Positions 34,310-43,008 are shown, numbered from the stretch's first letter. The stretch: DNA of 64,000 nt from WHSW01 sp963846565 (GCA_963846565.1 CAWJWL010000005.1:310001-374000); one strand, 5' to 3'. Notes: generated from the sequence alone by a model not told the origin. Translations and numbers: made by a program.

Positions 34310-34315
34310 CCCCCA

Positions 34316-34380
34316 GCCGACCCGTCCGCCCCCGGAGGCGAAGCCGAGGAGGCGGGCGGAACGTCTGATCTCAGGCATTC
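34316..34380 (+). repeat. Dispersed hairpin repeat, copy E
   Basis: GCCGACCCG, inner stem GGC-GAA-GCC, GAGGAGGCGGGCGG, GGAACGTCTG, and a later GGCATTC shared with copy C. Outer arms pair with one G-T wobble. It overlaps the possible upstream extension of the DUF2330-like gene, so part of it may be translated on the minus strand as RRSARLLGFASGGG. Confidence 0.8.
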
Positions 34381-34389
34381 GGTCGGACG

Positions 34390-34902
34390 TCACTTGCTCA
34401 AGTTGCGAATCACGGCTCGTCCAATCGTCAGCGGGTGGTTGACGAGGGTCGCGACGCGACCACGAACGGTCAACGGGTCATGGGCAATACCGAGCTGGCG
34501 CAAAATGGTCACGGCGTCGAAGTACACCCGCTCGCAGACGAGCTCCTCCTCTTCGAAGAGGAAGAAGGCGCAGAAGCGCATCTCGAACTCGCGGCCGGTT
34601 GGCGGCAGGCCGCGGAAGGAGCCGAGGTGGGTGCCCCGGAGCATCGCCTCGACGATCACGGCGTCGTCGGCATGGTGCAGGGCGATCAGCTCGTTGCGCT
34701 GGTCCGGAAACGCCGTGCGCGTTTCCTCGAAATATCGTTCGACCTCCTGCGCGCCGTCATAGACGTCGCCGGTCGCGATCAGCTCGTAGCGCGGATGGCC
34801 GAACGTCGCGATCGTCGCGTCGTACTCGTGCCGGTTCTCCGAGTCCATGTGCTCGATCACGAGCGCCTCGCGCTTCGCGCGGATCGCCTTCGTCGGCGGC
34901 AT
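34390..34902 (-). CDS. SnoaL-like (ester cyclase type) protein
   Basis: 170 residues. DATIATFGHPRYELIATGDVYDG and RTAFPDQRNELIALHHADDAV match the SnoaL-like polyketide-cyclase-like subgroup of the NTF2 fold, in which a His/Asp pair is often catalytic. It lies 17 bases downstream of another NTF2-like gene, so they likely form an operon. The substrate is unknown and no polyketide genes are nearby. Confidence 0.75.
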   Translation of the reverse strand: MPPTKAIRAKREALVIEHMDSENRHEYDATIATFGHPRYELIATGDVYDGAQEVERYFEETRTAFPDQRNELIALHHADDAVIVEAMLRGTHLGSFRGLPPTGREFEMRFCAFFLFEEEELVCERVYFDAVTILRQLGIAHDPLTVRGRVATLVNHPLTIGRAVIRNLSK

Positions 34903-34919
34903 CAGCCGAGCCTATGGGA

Positions 34920-35354
34920 TCAGTCGGAGTCGACCGACGCCAGCTGCCGCGATTGCTCGACCCGCTCGATCGCCTGCTCGACCGCGAGGAAGGCGTTGAA
35001 CTCGTCCAGCAGACCGTTCGAGAAGTGAACGGCGTGGTGGATCTCGAACTCGATCTCGGTGGGGCTGGCCTTGCCCCGGCCCCGCATCAGCGCGTGACCG
35101 AGCACCCAGTCGTCATCACGGTCCTCCCAGTCGCGCGGAGTCGCGTCGAGGAACGCCCATTCCTCGTTCATCCGCCGCACCCAGGCGACGATGCCCTCGT
35201 GGCCGCTGAGCTCGACGCGCCAGATGTCGGTGAGCGGCGTCAGCAGCCGCACGTCCTCGGTGCACAGCGACGTCAACTCGAGCTCACGCCGCCGTGACGC
35301 GGCCTCGAGAAAGCGCAGGTAAGTCGTGACGTTTTCGGCTTCCCCCGGCCGCAT
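34920..35354 (-). CDS. NTF2-like protein
   Basis: 144 residues: TYLRFLEAASRRRELELTSL helix, then LSGHEGIVAWVRRMNEEWAF and RGRGKASPTEIEFEIHHAV. The layout is the same as in the protein encoded at 30752-31192, including the G-H-E-G and R-G-K-A-S-P segments, so they are paralogues. Upstream, TAGCTC lies 6 bases before its ATG and may be a leaderless -10. Function unknown. Confidence 0.7.
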   Translation of the reverse strand: MRPGEAENVTTYLRFLEAASRRRELELTSLCTEDVRLLTPLTDIWRVELSGHEGIVAWVRRMNEEWAFLDATPRDWEDRDDDWVLGHALMRGRGKASPTEIEFEIHHAVHFSNGLLDEFNAFLAVEQAIERVEQSRQLASVDSD

Positions 35355-35405
35355 CCGACCGAGCTACCCCCGGCTTGGATCGTTTAACCGCCTCGCCGAC
35401 ATTTC

Positions 35406-36245
35406 TCATGCCTCGACGAGCAGGCTCAGATCGAGCGCCGGAGCCGAGTGTGTGAGGGCCCCGACCGAGACGTAGTCGACGCCGCTCGCGGCGATGCCGG
35501 CAACGGTCTCGAGCGTCACCCCACCCGACGCCTCGAGCTTCGCCTCCGGCCGCCCGTCGTTGCGGCGGGCGACTGCCTCGCGCAGCTCGTCGGTGCTCAT
35601 GTTGTCGAGCAGCAGCCTCTCCGCCCCGCTGGCGAGCGCGGCCGAGACCTCCTGCGGGGTTCGGCACTCGACCTCCACCGCAAGCTGCGGATGCGCCTCT
35701 CGGCAGCGCCGTACCGCCTCGCCGATCCCGCCCGCGACGGCGATGTGGTTCTCCTTGATCAGGATCGCGTCGTGGAGGCCGAGCCGGTGGTTGTCGCCGC
35801 CGCCGGCGGCGACGGCGGCCTTCTCCAGCACCCGCATCCCCGGGGTCGTCTTGCGCGTGTCGAGGATCCTCGCACTCGTCCCCTCGACCGCGGCGACGAA
35901 GCGCGCTGTAAGGGTTGCGATACCCGAGAGGTGGCCGAGGAAGTTGAGCGCCGTGCGTTCGCCCGCGAGCACGGCCCGCGCCGGGCCCTCGAGCGCCGCG
36001 ACATCGGCGGGCACTCCCTCACGCCACTCTGCCTCCGCCGCCAGCGGCTCGAACCGCTCCGCACCGACCGTGTGGAACGTCTCGCGGGCGAGTTCGAGCC
36101 CGAAGACGACGCCGGGCGCCTTCTGCACCATACGCGCCCGCGCGCGGGCGTCCGCGGGGACAACCGACTCGGAGGTGACGTCGCCCGCCCCGAGATCCTC
36201 GGCGAGGGCGCGTTCGATCAGCTCCTTGGTTGCCGGGTCGATCAT
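35406..36245 (-). CDS. nadC: Nicotinate-nucleotide pyrophosphorylase (carboxylating)
   Basis: 279 residues. The family motifs are in order: ALAEDLGAGDVTSESVVP at the N-terminus, RTALNFLGHLSGIATLT, the phosphate-binding RILDTRKTTPGMR, GGGDNHRLGLHDAILIKENH, VEVECRTPQE and a final EASGGVTLETV. It converts quinolinate and PRPP to nicotinate mononucleotide, the step after NadA (gene at 29609-30688). The ATG overlaps the stop of the DUF5995-like gene as TGATG, so it is co-translated with it. Confidence 0.95.
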   Translation of the reverse strand: MIDPATKELIERALAEDLGAGDVTSESVVPADARARARMVQKAPGVVFGLELARETFHTVGAERFEPLAAEAEWREGVPADVAALEGPARAVLAGERTALNFLGHLSGIATLTARFVAAVEGTSARILDTRKTTPGMRVLEKAAVAAGGGDNHRLGLHDAILIKENHIAVAGGIGEAVRRCREAHPQLAVEVECRTPQEVSAALASGAERLLLDNMSTDELREAVARRNDGRPEAKLEASGGVTLETVAGIAASGVDYVSVGALTHSAPALDLSLLVEA

Positions 36246-37150
36246 CAGCGGGCGCTGCAGAACGCGTCGCGGGTGGCACCGTAGCCGGGGAAGCGCACGG
36301 CGGTGATCGCGCGGGCCCAGGCGCTTGCCGTCGAGGAGATGGTCGCAACGACCTCGGCCCGTTCCGCGGGAGTCCGGGCGGCGAGCAGCCGTTCGGCGCT
36401 GCGCCAGGCTCGCTCTCGCCAGAGCTTCACCAGCTCCAGCACGCCGAGCTCCTCCGCCGGCACCAGCGGCAGGTCGAGGAGGCTGAAGCTCGGGTCGTAG
36501 TTGGCGGCGACGAACTTCTCGATCCCGTCGAAGACGCGCGCGTTGACCTCGTTGACCGCATCGTGGTCGGCCTTTCGGGAGGCGCCGTCCGGCGTGCGCA
36601 AGCCCATCCGTTCATACGCGAAGGGGAGGTCGTGCTGAACGTGGACGTTGGAGAAGAGCAGCACCTCCTGGCCGGCTTGGAGGTCTCCCCGCTCGGCCGC
36701 CTCGAACGTCATCCGCCATGCGTTCGTCAGCGGCAGCCCCAGGCGCCAACGGCGGAAGGCGCGGAAGTAGCGGTTGGAGAAGTTCGCGACCAGGTACGCC
36801 ATCCAACGGCGGTCGGTGACCAAGGCGCCGGTGGTCGGCCCGCGCATGTCGGAGAGCAGGCCGCGGGTGATCTGCAGGTAGCTGTAGGAGATCACCGCAC
36901 GGTGGTCGCAGGCCGCATCGAGTCGCTGCCACTGCGCCGCGAGGCGGCGCTCGAGCCGGGCGACACAGGCGACCGTCCCGGAGCGGCAGTTCTCGACCGG
37001 ATGAGCCTGCACCTCGTTCGGGATCGCGGCGGGCGGCAGCGCCTGTGGCCAGGGGACGAGATCCGTGCCGAGCGCCGCCCCCTGCCCGCTTGCGAGCGGC
37101 GCCGCGACGAGCACGGCGAGGAGCACGAGCGGCCCGGCGATCCGTCGCAC
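36245..37150 (-). CDS. DUF5995-like secreted protein
   Basis: About 301 residues from GTG 37150, 4 bases after the prfB stop. That start yields a clean signal peptide (MRRIAGPLVLLAVLVAAPLA). The body is helical with WMAYLVANFSNRYFRAFRRW and FSNVHVQHDLPFAYERMG. The His/Asp pattern in NVHVQHDLP and KADHDAVNEVN resembles DUF5995 proteins, which are common in actinobacteria and have no established function. A later start would lose the signal sequence, and the one at 37201 would overlap prfB. Confidence 0.72.
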   Translation of the reverse strand: MRRIAGPLVLLAVLVAAPLASGQGAALGTDLVPWPQALPPAAIPNEVQAHPVENCRSGTVACVARLERRLAAQWQRLDAACDHRAVISYSYLQITRGLLSDMRGPTTGALVTDRRWMAYLVANFSNRYFRAFRRWRLGLPLTNAWRMTFEAAERGDLQAGQEVLLFSNVHVQHDLPFAYERMGLRTPDGASRKADHDAVNEVNARVFDGIEKFVAANYDPSFSLLDLPLVPAEELGVLELVKLWRERAWRSAERLLAARTPAERAEVVATISSTASAWARAITAVRFPGYGATRDAFCSAR

Positions 37151-37154
37151 CCGG

Positions 37155-38268
37155 CTATCCGCCGCCCGCGGCCTGCAGCAGGTACTCGCGCACGAAGCCA
37201 TCGATGTCGCCGTCGAGGACGCGGCTCGCGTCGCCGACCTCGTGCCCCGTGCGGTGGTCCTTGACCCTGGTCGACGGATGGAGCGTGTAACTGCGGATCT
37301 GTGAGCCCCACTCGGCGGCCTTCTGCTCCCCGCGCTCCGCGGCGAGCTCGTCGGCCCGCCGGCGCTCCTCCTCCTCGAGCAGCCTCGCCCGCAGCAACCG
37401 CATCGCGGTCGCCTTGTTCTGGAGCTGCGAGCGCTCGTTCTGGCACTGGACGACGATTCCCGTCGGGACGTGCGTGAGGCGCACCGCCGAGTCCGTCTTG
37501 TTCACATGCTGACCACCGGCGCCCGAGGCCCGGTAGGTATCCACGCGGATGTCCTCCTCGTCGAGGTCGACGTCGACGGCGTCGTCCACGAGCGGGGCGA
37601 CGTCGACCTGGGCGAAGGCGGTGTGGCGACGCGACTGCGCGTCGAAGGGCGAGATCCGGACGAGCCGGTGGACGCCACGCTCGGCGGCGAAGAGGCCGTA
37701 GGCGTTCTCGCCCTTGGTGATGAAGGTCGCGGACTTGATCCCCGCCTCCTCGCCGGCGGACGCCTCCTTCATCTCCGCGTCGAACCCTCGCCGCTCCGCC
37801 CAGCGCAGGTACATGCGCAGGAGCATCTCGGCCCAGTCCTGCGAGTCGGTGCCGCCTGCGCCCGAGCGGACGGTGACGACCGCGTCACCGGAGTCGTACT
37901 CGCCGCTGAACAGGCGCGCCTCCTCGAGCTCGGCGAGCCGCTGTTCGACCCCGTCGAGCTGACCCTCGAGCTCAGCGGCGATCGACTCGTCCTCTTCGGC
38001 GAGCTCGGCCAGCTCCTCCAGGTCGTCGAGCTCCCCGGCGAGCCCGCGGAAGGTCGCCAGCCGCTTATGCGTCCGGGCATGGTCCGCGGAGACCTTCGCC
38101 GCGCGCTCCTGGTCGTCCCAGAAGCCGGCGGCCTGCATCTCCTCCTCGAGCTGGGCTATCTCCGCTTCGAGTGCAGCCGGGTCAAAGGTAGTCCGCAAGC
38201 AGGGTCAAGCCCTCGCGCGCCTTCGACAGGCGAGCGCCCACGGCCTCCTTCGAGATTGCCTCGGCCAT
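37155..38268 (-). CDS. prfB: Peptide chain release factor 2, expressed by +1 programmed frameshift
   Basis: ATG 38268 starts a 28-codon frame (MAEAISKEAVGARL, ending LLADYL) that meets TGA at 38184-38182 in CTT-TGA-C. Slipping +1 continues as DPAALEAEIAQ to the stop at 37155, giving about 370 residues. RF2 recognises UGA and UAA: the codon-reading SPF motif is in RISPFDAQSRR, and the catalytic GGQ is in ASGAGGQHVNK. The frameshift autoregulates RF2 level. A TAAGCT box 6 bases before the ATG suggests a leaderless mRNA. Confidence 0.95.
38181..38187 (-). promoter_or_regulatory. prfB programmed +1 frameshift site
   Basis: Minus strand CTTTGAC, the conserved RF2 slip site: Leu codon CTT, in-frame UGA stop, then C. 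The upstream stimulatory Shine-Dalgarno-like AGGGGG of E. coli is not obvious; only GCGGAC lies in that region. Confidence 0.9.
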
Positions 38269-38274
38269 ACGAGG

Positions 38275-38280
38275 AGCTTA
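38275..38280 (-). promoter_or_regulatory. -10 box for leaderless prfB
   Basis: Minus strand TAAGCT ends 6 bases before the ATG at 38268, with CCTCGT between and no ribosome binding site. Confidence 0.5.
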
Positions 38281-38359
38281 CGTGGCGAGGCCGAGACCCC
38301 GCGACGGGCGCAGAACGGCTCGTGTGGAGCCGAAAGGCGCCCGTCGCGAGGGTGGGGGG

Positions 38360-39017
38360 TCAGCCTGCGGCGATGCAGGTGACCTGCGCGCTGAGCGTGA
38401 CGACGCCACCGGTCGAGTTCTTGCCCTCGACGTACCAGCCACCGCCGGCGAACTGGGAGCTCGCGAGCGAGGTGTTGTTGGGGACGCCCGACCAGCCGCC
38501 GCCGCCGCCAATGGCGGACTCGCCGGCGTTGCAGACGGCGGTCACGTTGCCGGTCGCTCCGGCAGCGATGTTGACCTGCTTGGTGCGCACGGTGAGCGCG
38601 AGAGCACGCCGGGTCACGGCGCCGGTCTCGATGTCCTGCGAGGACACGCCGTTGTCGGCGATCTTGTCGGTGGTGATGATGCCCGGCTTCAGGTCCTGGT
38701 TCTCGATCGAGAAGTCGGCGATCTTGGCCGAGGTCACGGCATTGTCCGCGAGCTTCGGCGTGGTCACGGCCTTGTCGGCGATCTTCGGCGTGCGTGACGG
38801 CGTTGTCGGCGATCTTCGGCGAAGTGACGGCGTTGTCGGCGAGCTTCGGCGTCGTCACCGCGGCGTCGGCGATCTTCTGCGTGGTCACGGCACCGTTGCG
38901 GATCTTCGTCTTGCCCTTGCCGGCGGCGATCGCGCCGCCGGTGAGCGCGAGCACGAGCGCGATCACGCTGACGAGCAGGGAAGGCGACACGCGCCGGGGC
39001 TTCTGAGTGTTGGTCAT
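38360..39017 (-). pseudogene. Secreted decapeptide-repeat protein, broken by a 1-base insertion
   Basis: Start at 39017 with AGGAGA upstream. A signal helix (SLLVSVIALVLALTGGAIAA) is followed by about nine ten-residue units of the type AVTTPKLADN / AVTSPKIADN, then a globular C-terminal domain with VTAVCNAGESAIGGGGGW and a final VTCIAAG Cys. At about 38790 one unit has GCGTGCGTGAC where the neighbours have one base fewer, so the frame shifts and the rest is readable only in another frame to 38360. Removing a base restores about 218 residues. Sequencing error or a true lesion. This repeat type is common in secreted proteins of this lineage; role unknown. Confidence 0.72.
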
Positions 39018-39103
39018 CGGGGTGGTCTCCTTGGATTCAGTTTGGTTTCGTGAACCGATGACGCGAGTCTGCGCGCGCGAAGGCCGGGGGCACAGGGACC
39101 CGC

Positions 39104-39145
39104 GGGGTGGAGCTCGTTAGCCGGGCGGGTGGTCATCTCCACCCC
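39104..39145 (-). terminator. Possible hairpin downstream of the NTF2-like gene
   Basis: GGGGTGGAG (39104-39112) and CTCCACCCC (39137-39145) are perfect 9-base arms with a 24-base loop. No T tract follows on either strand. It lies past the stop of the minus-strand gene ending at 39158. Confidence 0.35.
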
Positions 39146-39157
39146 TGGGTGGCGCCG

Positions 39158-39553
39158 TCAGTCGTGGGAGACGCCGGCGACGCGGGCCGCCTCGGCGCCG
39201 TCCTCGAACGGCTGCCAACGGCAGATGAGGCCGTGGCGAATCGTCGCGACGTAATGGATCCGCCGCTCATCGGCGACTTCGCCGGCGTGCTCTTCGACCC
39301 GCCAGACCCATTGCCGGCGAAGCAGGGCGAGGACGTGCGCCTCGCCCTCCTCGACCTCGTCGAGGACGAGGCGCTGGTCGAGGGCACCGCTCGGTCGCCG
39401 GGTCGCCCAGCGCCGCGCCTCCTCGCGGCCGACGACGAGGCCGCGGGTCGTCTGGATCTCGACGTCCTCGCTGAGGGTCCGCTCGAGCGCGTCGAGGTCC
39501 TCGGCGTTGAAGGCATCGACGAAGGCGCGGAGCAGCGCGCCGGACTCGCTCAT
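39158..39553 (-). CDS. SnoaL-like/NTF2-like protein
   Basis: 131 residues from ATG 39553 (ATGA overlap with the tag stop). LLRAFVDAFNAEDLDALERT followed by LSEDVEIQT and GREEARRWA is the classic SnoaL-like start with the first helix and the polar strand. The second half is strand-rich with WVWRVEEHAGEVADERRIHYV. Its coupling to a DNA glycosylase gene may be incidental. Ligand unknown. Confidence 0.78.
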   Translation of the reverse strand: MSESGALLRAFVDAFNAEDLDALERTLSEDVEIQTTRGLVVGREEARRWATRRPSGALDQRLVLDEVEEGEAHVLALLRRQWVWRVEEHAGEVADERRIHYVATIRHGLICRWQPFEDGAEAARVAGVSHD

Positions 39554-40171
39554 CGGATCGCGGCGATCACGGCCTCGCGCTCGGCCTCGACCGCGGCCCG
39601 CACGCAGCAACCCTCGAGATGGTCGTCGACGACCCCGCACGCCTGCATCGCGGCGTAGGCCGTCGTCGGCCCGACGAAGGTGAAGCCACGGCGCTTCAGC
39701 TCCTTCGCCAGGGCCTTCGACTCGGGAGTGGCCGCGGGCACATCGGCAAGCGAGCGTGGCGCTGGTTGCGGATCCGGGGCGAACGACCAGACCAGGGCAG
39801 CGAGTGACTCGCCGGCGGCGGCGAGCGCCGTGGCGGCACGCGCGTTCGCGATCGTCGCGGTCACCTTCGCCCGGTTGCGCACGATGCCGGCGTCGGCCAT
39901 CAGCCGCTCGGAGTCGGCCTCGCTCGTAGGCGGCGATCGCCTCGACCTCGAAGGCGTCGAAGGCCGCGCGGAAGTTCTCGCGCTTTCGCAGGATCGTGAG
40001 CCAGGAGAGCCCGGACTGAAAGGCCTCGAGCGTCAGCCGCTCGAAGATGTCGCGGTCGCCGGTGACCGGCCGCCCCCACTCATGGTCGTGATAGGCGACG
40101 TAGTCAGGCGACGACAGCCCCCACTCGCATCGTGGTTGGCCGTCGGGTCCGGCCGCTAGGCCCCGTGGCAC
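39550..40171 (-). pseudogene. tag: DNA-3-methyladenine glycosylase I, with a 1-base insertion
   Basis: The N-terminal part (RCEWG, YVAYHDHEWGRPV, FQSGLSWLTILRKRENF) and the C-terminal part (MADAGIVRNRAKVTATI, TFVGPTTAYAAMQACG, DDHLEGCC) are both clear Tag sequence with all zinc ligands (Cys near the start, His of YHDHEW, His and Cys of HLEGC). They lie in different frames. An extra base near 39921-39924 separates them; deletion of one C gives the expected YEEADSERLMADAG. Start GTG 40171 inferred, overlapping the secA end. Excises 3-methyladenine from DNA. Assembly error or recent lesion. Confidence 0.85.
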
Positions 40172-43008
40172 TTCTTGAACTTCTTGCCCGACCCGCACCA
40201 GCAGGGATCGTTGCGGCCGATCTTCTCCTGCTCGGTTTTCACCACGGTGCCAGGGTTGACCGCCTCGCCGCCACCGTTGCCCGTGGCGGCGCCGGTGGAC
40301 CTCGCCGCCGTCGCGGCAGCCGCGGCAGCGCCGCCAGTCGCGGCTGCGGCACCTTGGGCCTCCGTCAGCGCCGACTCGCTCGTACCGCTGCCGTAGGCGA
40401 GATTTCGCGGCGCCTCCTGCTCGCCGTAGACGTTCTCGGCCGCCGCCGGCTCGATGTTGACCTCGACGTGGAAGATCACGCGCGTGAACTCTTCCCAGAT
40501 CGATGCCATGAGCTCCTCGAACATCGAGAAGCCCTCGTTCTTGTAGGCGACCAGCGGGTCGATCTGGGCGAACCCGCGCAGGTGGATGCCCTCGCGCAGG
40601 TAGTCCATCTCGTAGAGGTGCTCGCGCCAGCGGTTGTCGATGATCTGGAGGAGGATCTGGCGCTCGAGGTGGCGCATGATCTCGGGACCGAACTCCTCCT
40701 CGCGACGGTCGTAGGCGGCGAGCGCGTCCTCGATCAGGATGTCGGCGATCTGGGTGCGGCTCGAAGTCTGCGCGTCGAGCCCGGCGAGGTCAGCCTCCAT
40801 CGGCCAGAGGCCACCTGCATGTCCCGCGAGGCCGCCGAGGTCCCAGTCCTCGAAGATCTCCCCGGGGGTGTAGGTCTCGACCAGGCGGGTGACGACGTCC
40901 TCGACCTCCTGGTGCGCCACGTCCGAGATGTCGCGGCCCTCGAGGATCTCGCGCCGGTACTTGTAGACGACGCGGCGCTGCTCGTTCATCACGTCGTCGT
41001 ACTCGAGCACGCGCTTGCGGATGAGGAAGTTCTGCTCCTCGACCTTCTTCTGCGCGTTCTCGATCGTCTTCGACAGCATCTTCGCCTCGAGCGGGTACTC
41101 CTCGCCCTCCTCGTCGACGGGGCCGAGCCGGTCGAGGATCTTGTAGATCCGCTCGCCGGCGAAGAGCCGGATCAGGTCGTCCTCGGCGGAGAGGAAGAAG
41201 CGGGACTCGCCGGGGTCGCCCTGGCGGCCGGAGCGGCCGCGGAGCTGGTTGTCGATCCGCCGCGACTCATGGCGCTCGGTGCCGCAGATGAAGAGGCCGC
41301 CGAGCTCGCGGACCTTGTCGCCCTCGGCCGTGGTCTGCGCCTTGAAGCCCTCGGTCTGCTCTGCGAGCTCGGACTCCCAGCTCTCGTTCTCGGGCGTGAC
41401 GCCGAGCTTGCGCAGCTCGTCGATCGCCAGCTGCTCGGGGTCGCCGCCGAGCTTGATGTCGACCCCGCGGCCCGCCATGTTGGTCGCGATCGTGACCGCT
41501 CCGAGGCGCCCTGCCTGGGCGACGGTCTCGCCCTCGCGCTCGGCGTACTCGGGCTTCGCGTTCAGGACCGCGTGCTCGATCCCGTTGCGCTTCAGCTCCT
41601 CGGAGAGCATCTCGGAGACCTCGACCGAGATCGTCCCGACGAGCACCGGCTGGCCGGCCTCGTGGCGCTCCTTGATCTCGCTCGCGACCGCCTTCCACTT
41701 GCCGCCCTTGGTCTTGTAGATGAGGTCGTTGTGGTCGCCACGGACCATCGGCCGGTGGGTCGGGATCTCGATCACCGGCATCTTGTAGATCTTCATGAAC
41801 TCCTGCGCCTCGGTGAGCGCGGTGCCGGTCATCCCGGAGAGCTTGTCGTAGAGCCGGAAGTAGTTCTGCAGGGTGATCGTCGCCAGCGTCTGGTTCTCCT
41901 CGCGGATCCGCACGCCCTCCTTCGCCTCGACCGCCTGGTGGAGACCGTCGGACCAGCGCCGCCCCTCGAGGATGCGGCCGGTGAACTCGTCGATGATCTT
42001 CACCTCACCGTCGATCACCGCGTAGTCGTCGTCGCGCCTGAAGAGGCTCTCCGCCTTGAGCGACTGGATCAGGTGGTTGACGAGAGTCCCGTGCTCGGAG
42101 ACATAGAGGTTCTCGACCCCGAGGAACTTCTCCGCCTTCGCGACCCCCGCCTCGGTCGGGGCAACGGTCTTGTGCTTCTCGTCGTACTCGTAGTCGTGCT
42201 CGGCCTCCGAAGTGTCGCGCGACTCGCCGAGCGACTTCAGCTTCGTCTTCATCTCCTCGCCCACCATCTGCTTCGCCAGGCGGGCGAATGTGTAGTAGGT
42301 GTCCGCGGCCTGCTCGGGGCGGCCGGAGATGATCAGCGGCGTCCGCGCCTCATCGATGAGGATGTTGTCGACCTCGTCGACGATCGCGAAGTGGTGGCCG
42401 CGTTGGACACAGTCCTCGAGGGTCGATGCCATGTTGTCGCGCAGATAGTCGAATCCGAATTCCGAGTTGGTGCCGTAGGTGACGTCGCAGCCGTACATCT
42501 CGCGGCGCTCGGCGGGGTTCATCTCCGACTGGATCACGCCGACCTTGACCCCGAGCATGTCGAAGATCGGCTTCATCCAGTACGCGTCGCGGCGAGCGAG
42601 ATAGTCGTTGACGGTGATCACGTGGACCGCGTCGCCCGCGAGCGTGTTCAGGAACACGGCGGAGGTCGCAGTCAGCGTCTTCCCCTCGCCGGTCCTCATC
42701 TCCGAGATCGCTCCCGAGTCGAGCACCATCGCGCCGATCATCTGGACGTCGTAGTGACGCTGGCCGAGCGTCCGCTTGCCCGCCTCACGGGTGAGCGCGA
42801 ACGCCTCCGGAAGCAGCTCGTCGAGGCTCTCGCCCTCCTCGCGAGCGCGGGTCCGCAGCTCGTCGGCACGAGCTCGGATCTCCTCGTCGGAGAGCAGCTC
42901 GAGCTCCGGCTCGAAGCGGTTGATCGTGTCGACCCGCTTCTCGTAGTCCTTGAACTTCTTCCCCTCGCCCATGCGAAGGGCGCGGTCGATGATTCCTCGG
43001 CCTGCCAT
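40156..43008 (-). CDS. secA: Preprotein translocase ATPase SecA
   Basis: 950 residues. Nucleotide-binding domain 1 has MRTGEGKTLTATSAVFLNTL (Walker A) and VDEVDNILIDEARTPL (Walker B). The preprotein cross-linking domain is in between, and NBD2 follows with AGRGVDIKLGG and QLRGRSGRQGDPGESRF. A helical scaffold and wing domain and a Gly/Ala-rich linker lead to the C-terminal zinc motif CWCGSGKKFKKCH, which binds SecB or ribosomes. It drives export through SecYEG. Motor DEVD is followed by Asn where Ser is usual. The stop is overlapped by the tag start. Confidence 0.97.
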   Translation of the reverse strand: MAGRGIIDRALRMGEGKKFKDYEKRVDTINRFEPELELLSDEEIRARADELRTRAREEGESLDELLPEAFALTREAGKRTLGQRHYDVQMIGAMVLDSGAISEMRTGEGKTLTATSAVFLNTLAGDAVHVITVNDYLARRDAYWMKPIFDMLGVKVGVIQSEMNPAERREMYGCDVTYGTNSEFGFDYLRDNMASTLEDCVQRGHHFAIVDEVDNILIDEARTPLIISGRPEQAADTYYTFARLAKQMVGEEMKTKLKSLGESRDTSEAEHDYEYDEKHKTVAPTEAGVAKAEKFLGVENLYVSEHGTLVNHLIQSLKAESLFRRDDDYAVIDGEVKIIDEFTGRILEGRRWSDGLHQAVEAKEGVRIREENQTLATITLQNYFRLYDKLSGMTGTALTEAQEFMKIYKMPVIEIPTHRPMVRGDHNDLIYKTKGGKWKAVASEIKERHEAGQPVLVGTISVEVSEMLSEELKRNGIEHAVLNAKPEYAEREGETVAQAGRLGAVTIATNMAGRGVDIKLGGDPEQLAIDELRKLGVTPENESWESELAEQTEGFKAQTTAEGDKVRELGGLFICGTERHESRRIDNQLRGRSGRQGDPGESRFFLSAEDDLIRLFAGERIYKILDRLGPVDEEGEEYPLEAKMLSKTIENAQKKVEEQNFLIRKRVLEYDDVMNEQRRVVYKYRREILEGRDISDVAHQEVEDVVTRLVETYTPGEIFEDWDLGGLAGHAGGLWPMEADLAGLDAQTSSRTQIADILIEDALAAYDRREEEFGPEIMRHLERQILLQIIDNRWREHLYEMDYLREGIHLRGFAQIDPLVAYKNEGFSMFEELMASIWEEFTRVIFHVEVNIEPAAAENVYGEQEAPRNLAYGSGTSESALTEAQGAAAATGGAAAAAATAARSTGAATGNGGGEAVNPGTVVKTEQEKIGRNDPCWCGSGKKFKKCHGA

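Noticed and set aside
36245..37201. Longer start of the DUF5995-like gene at 37201
   Set aside because: It would overlap prfB by 47 bases and put a Cys-rich stretch before the signal peptide. GTG 37150 gives a clean signal sequence 4 bases after the prfB stop.
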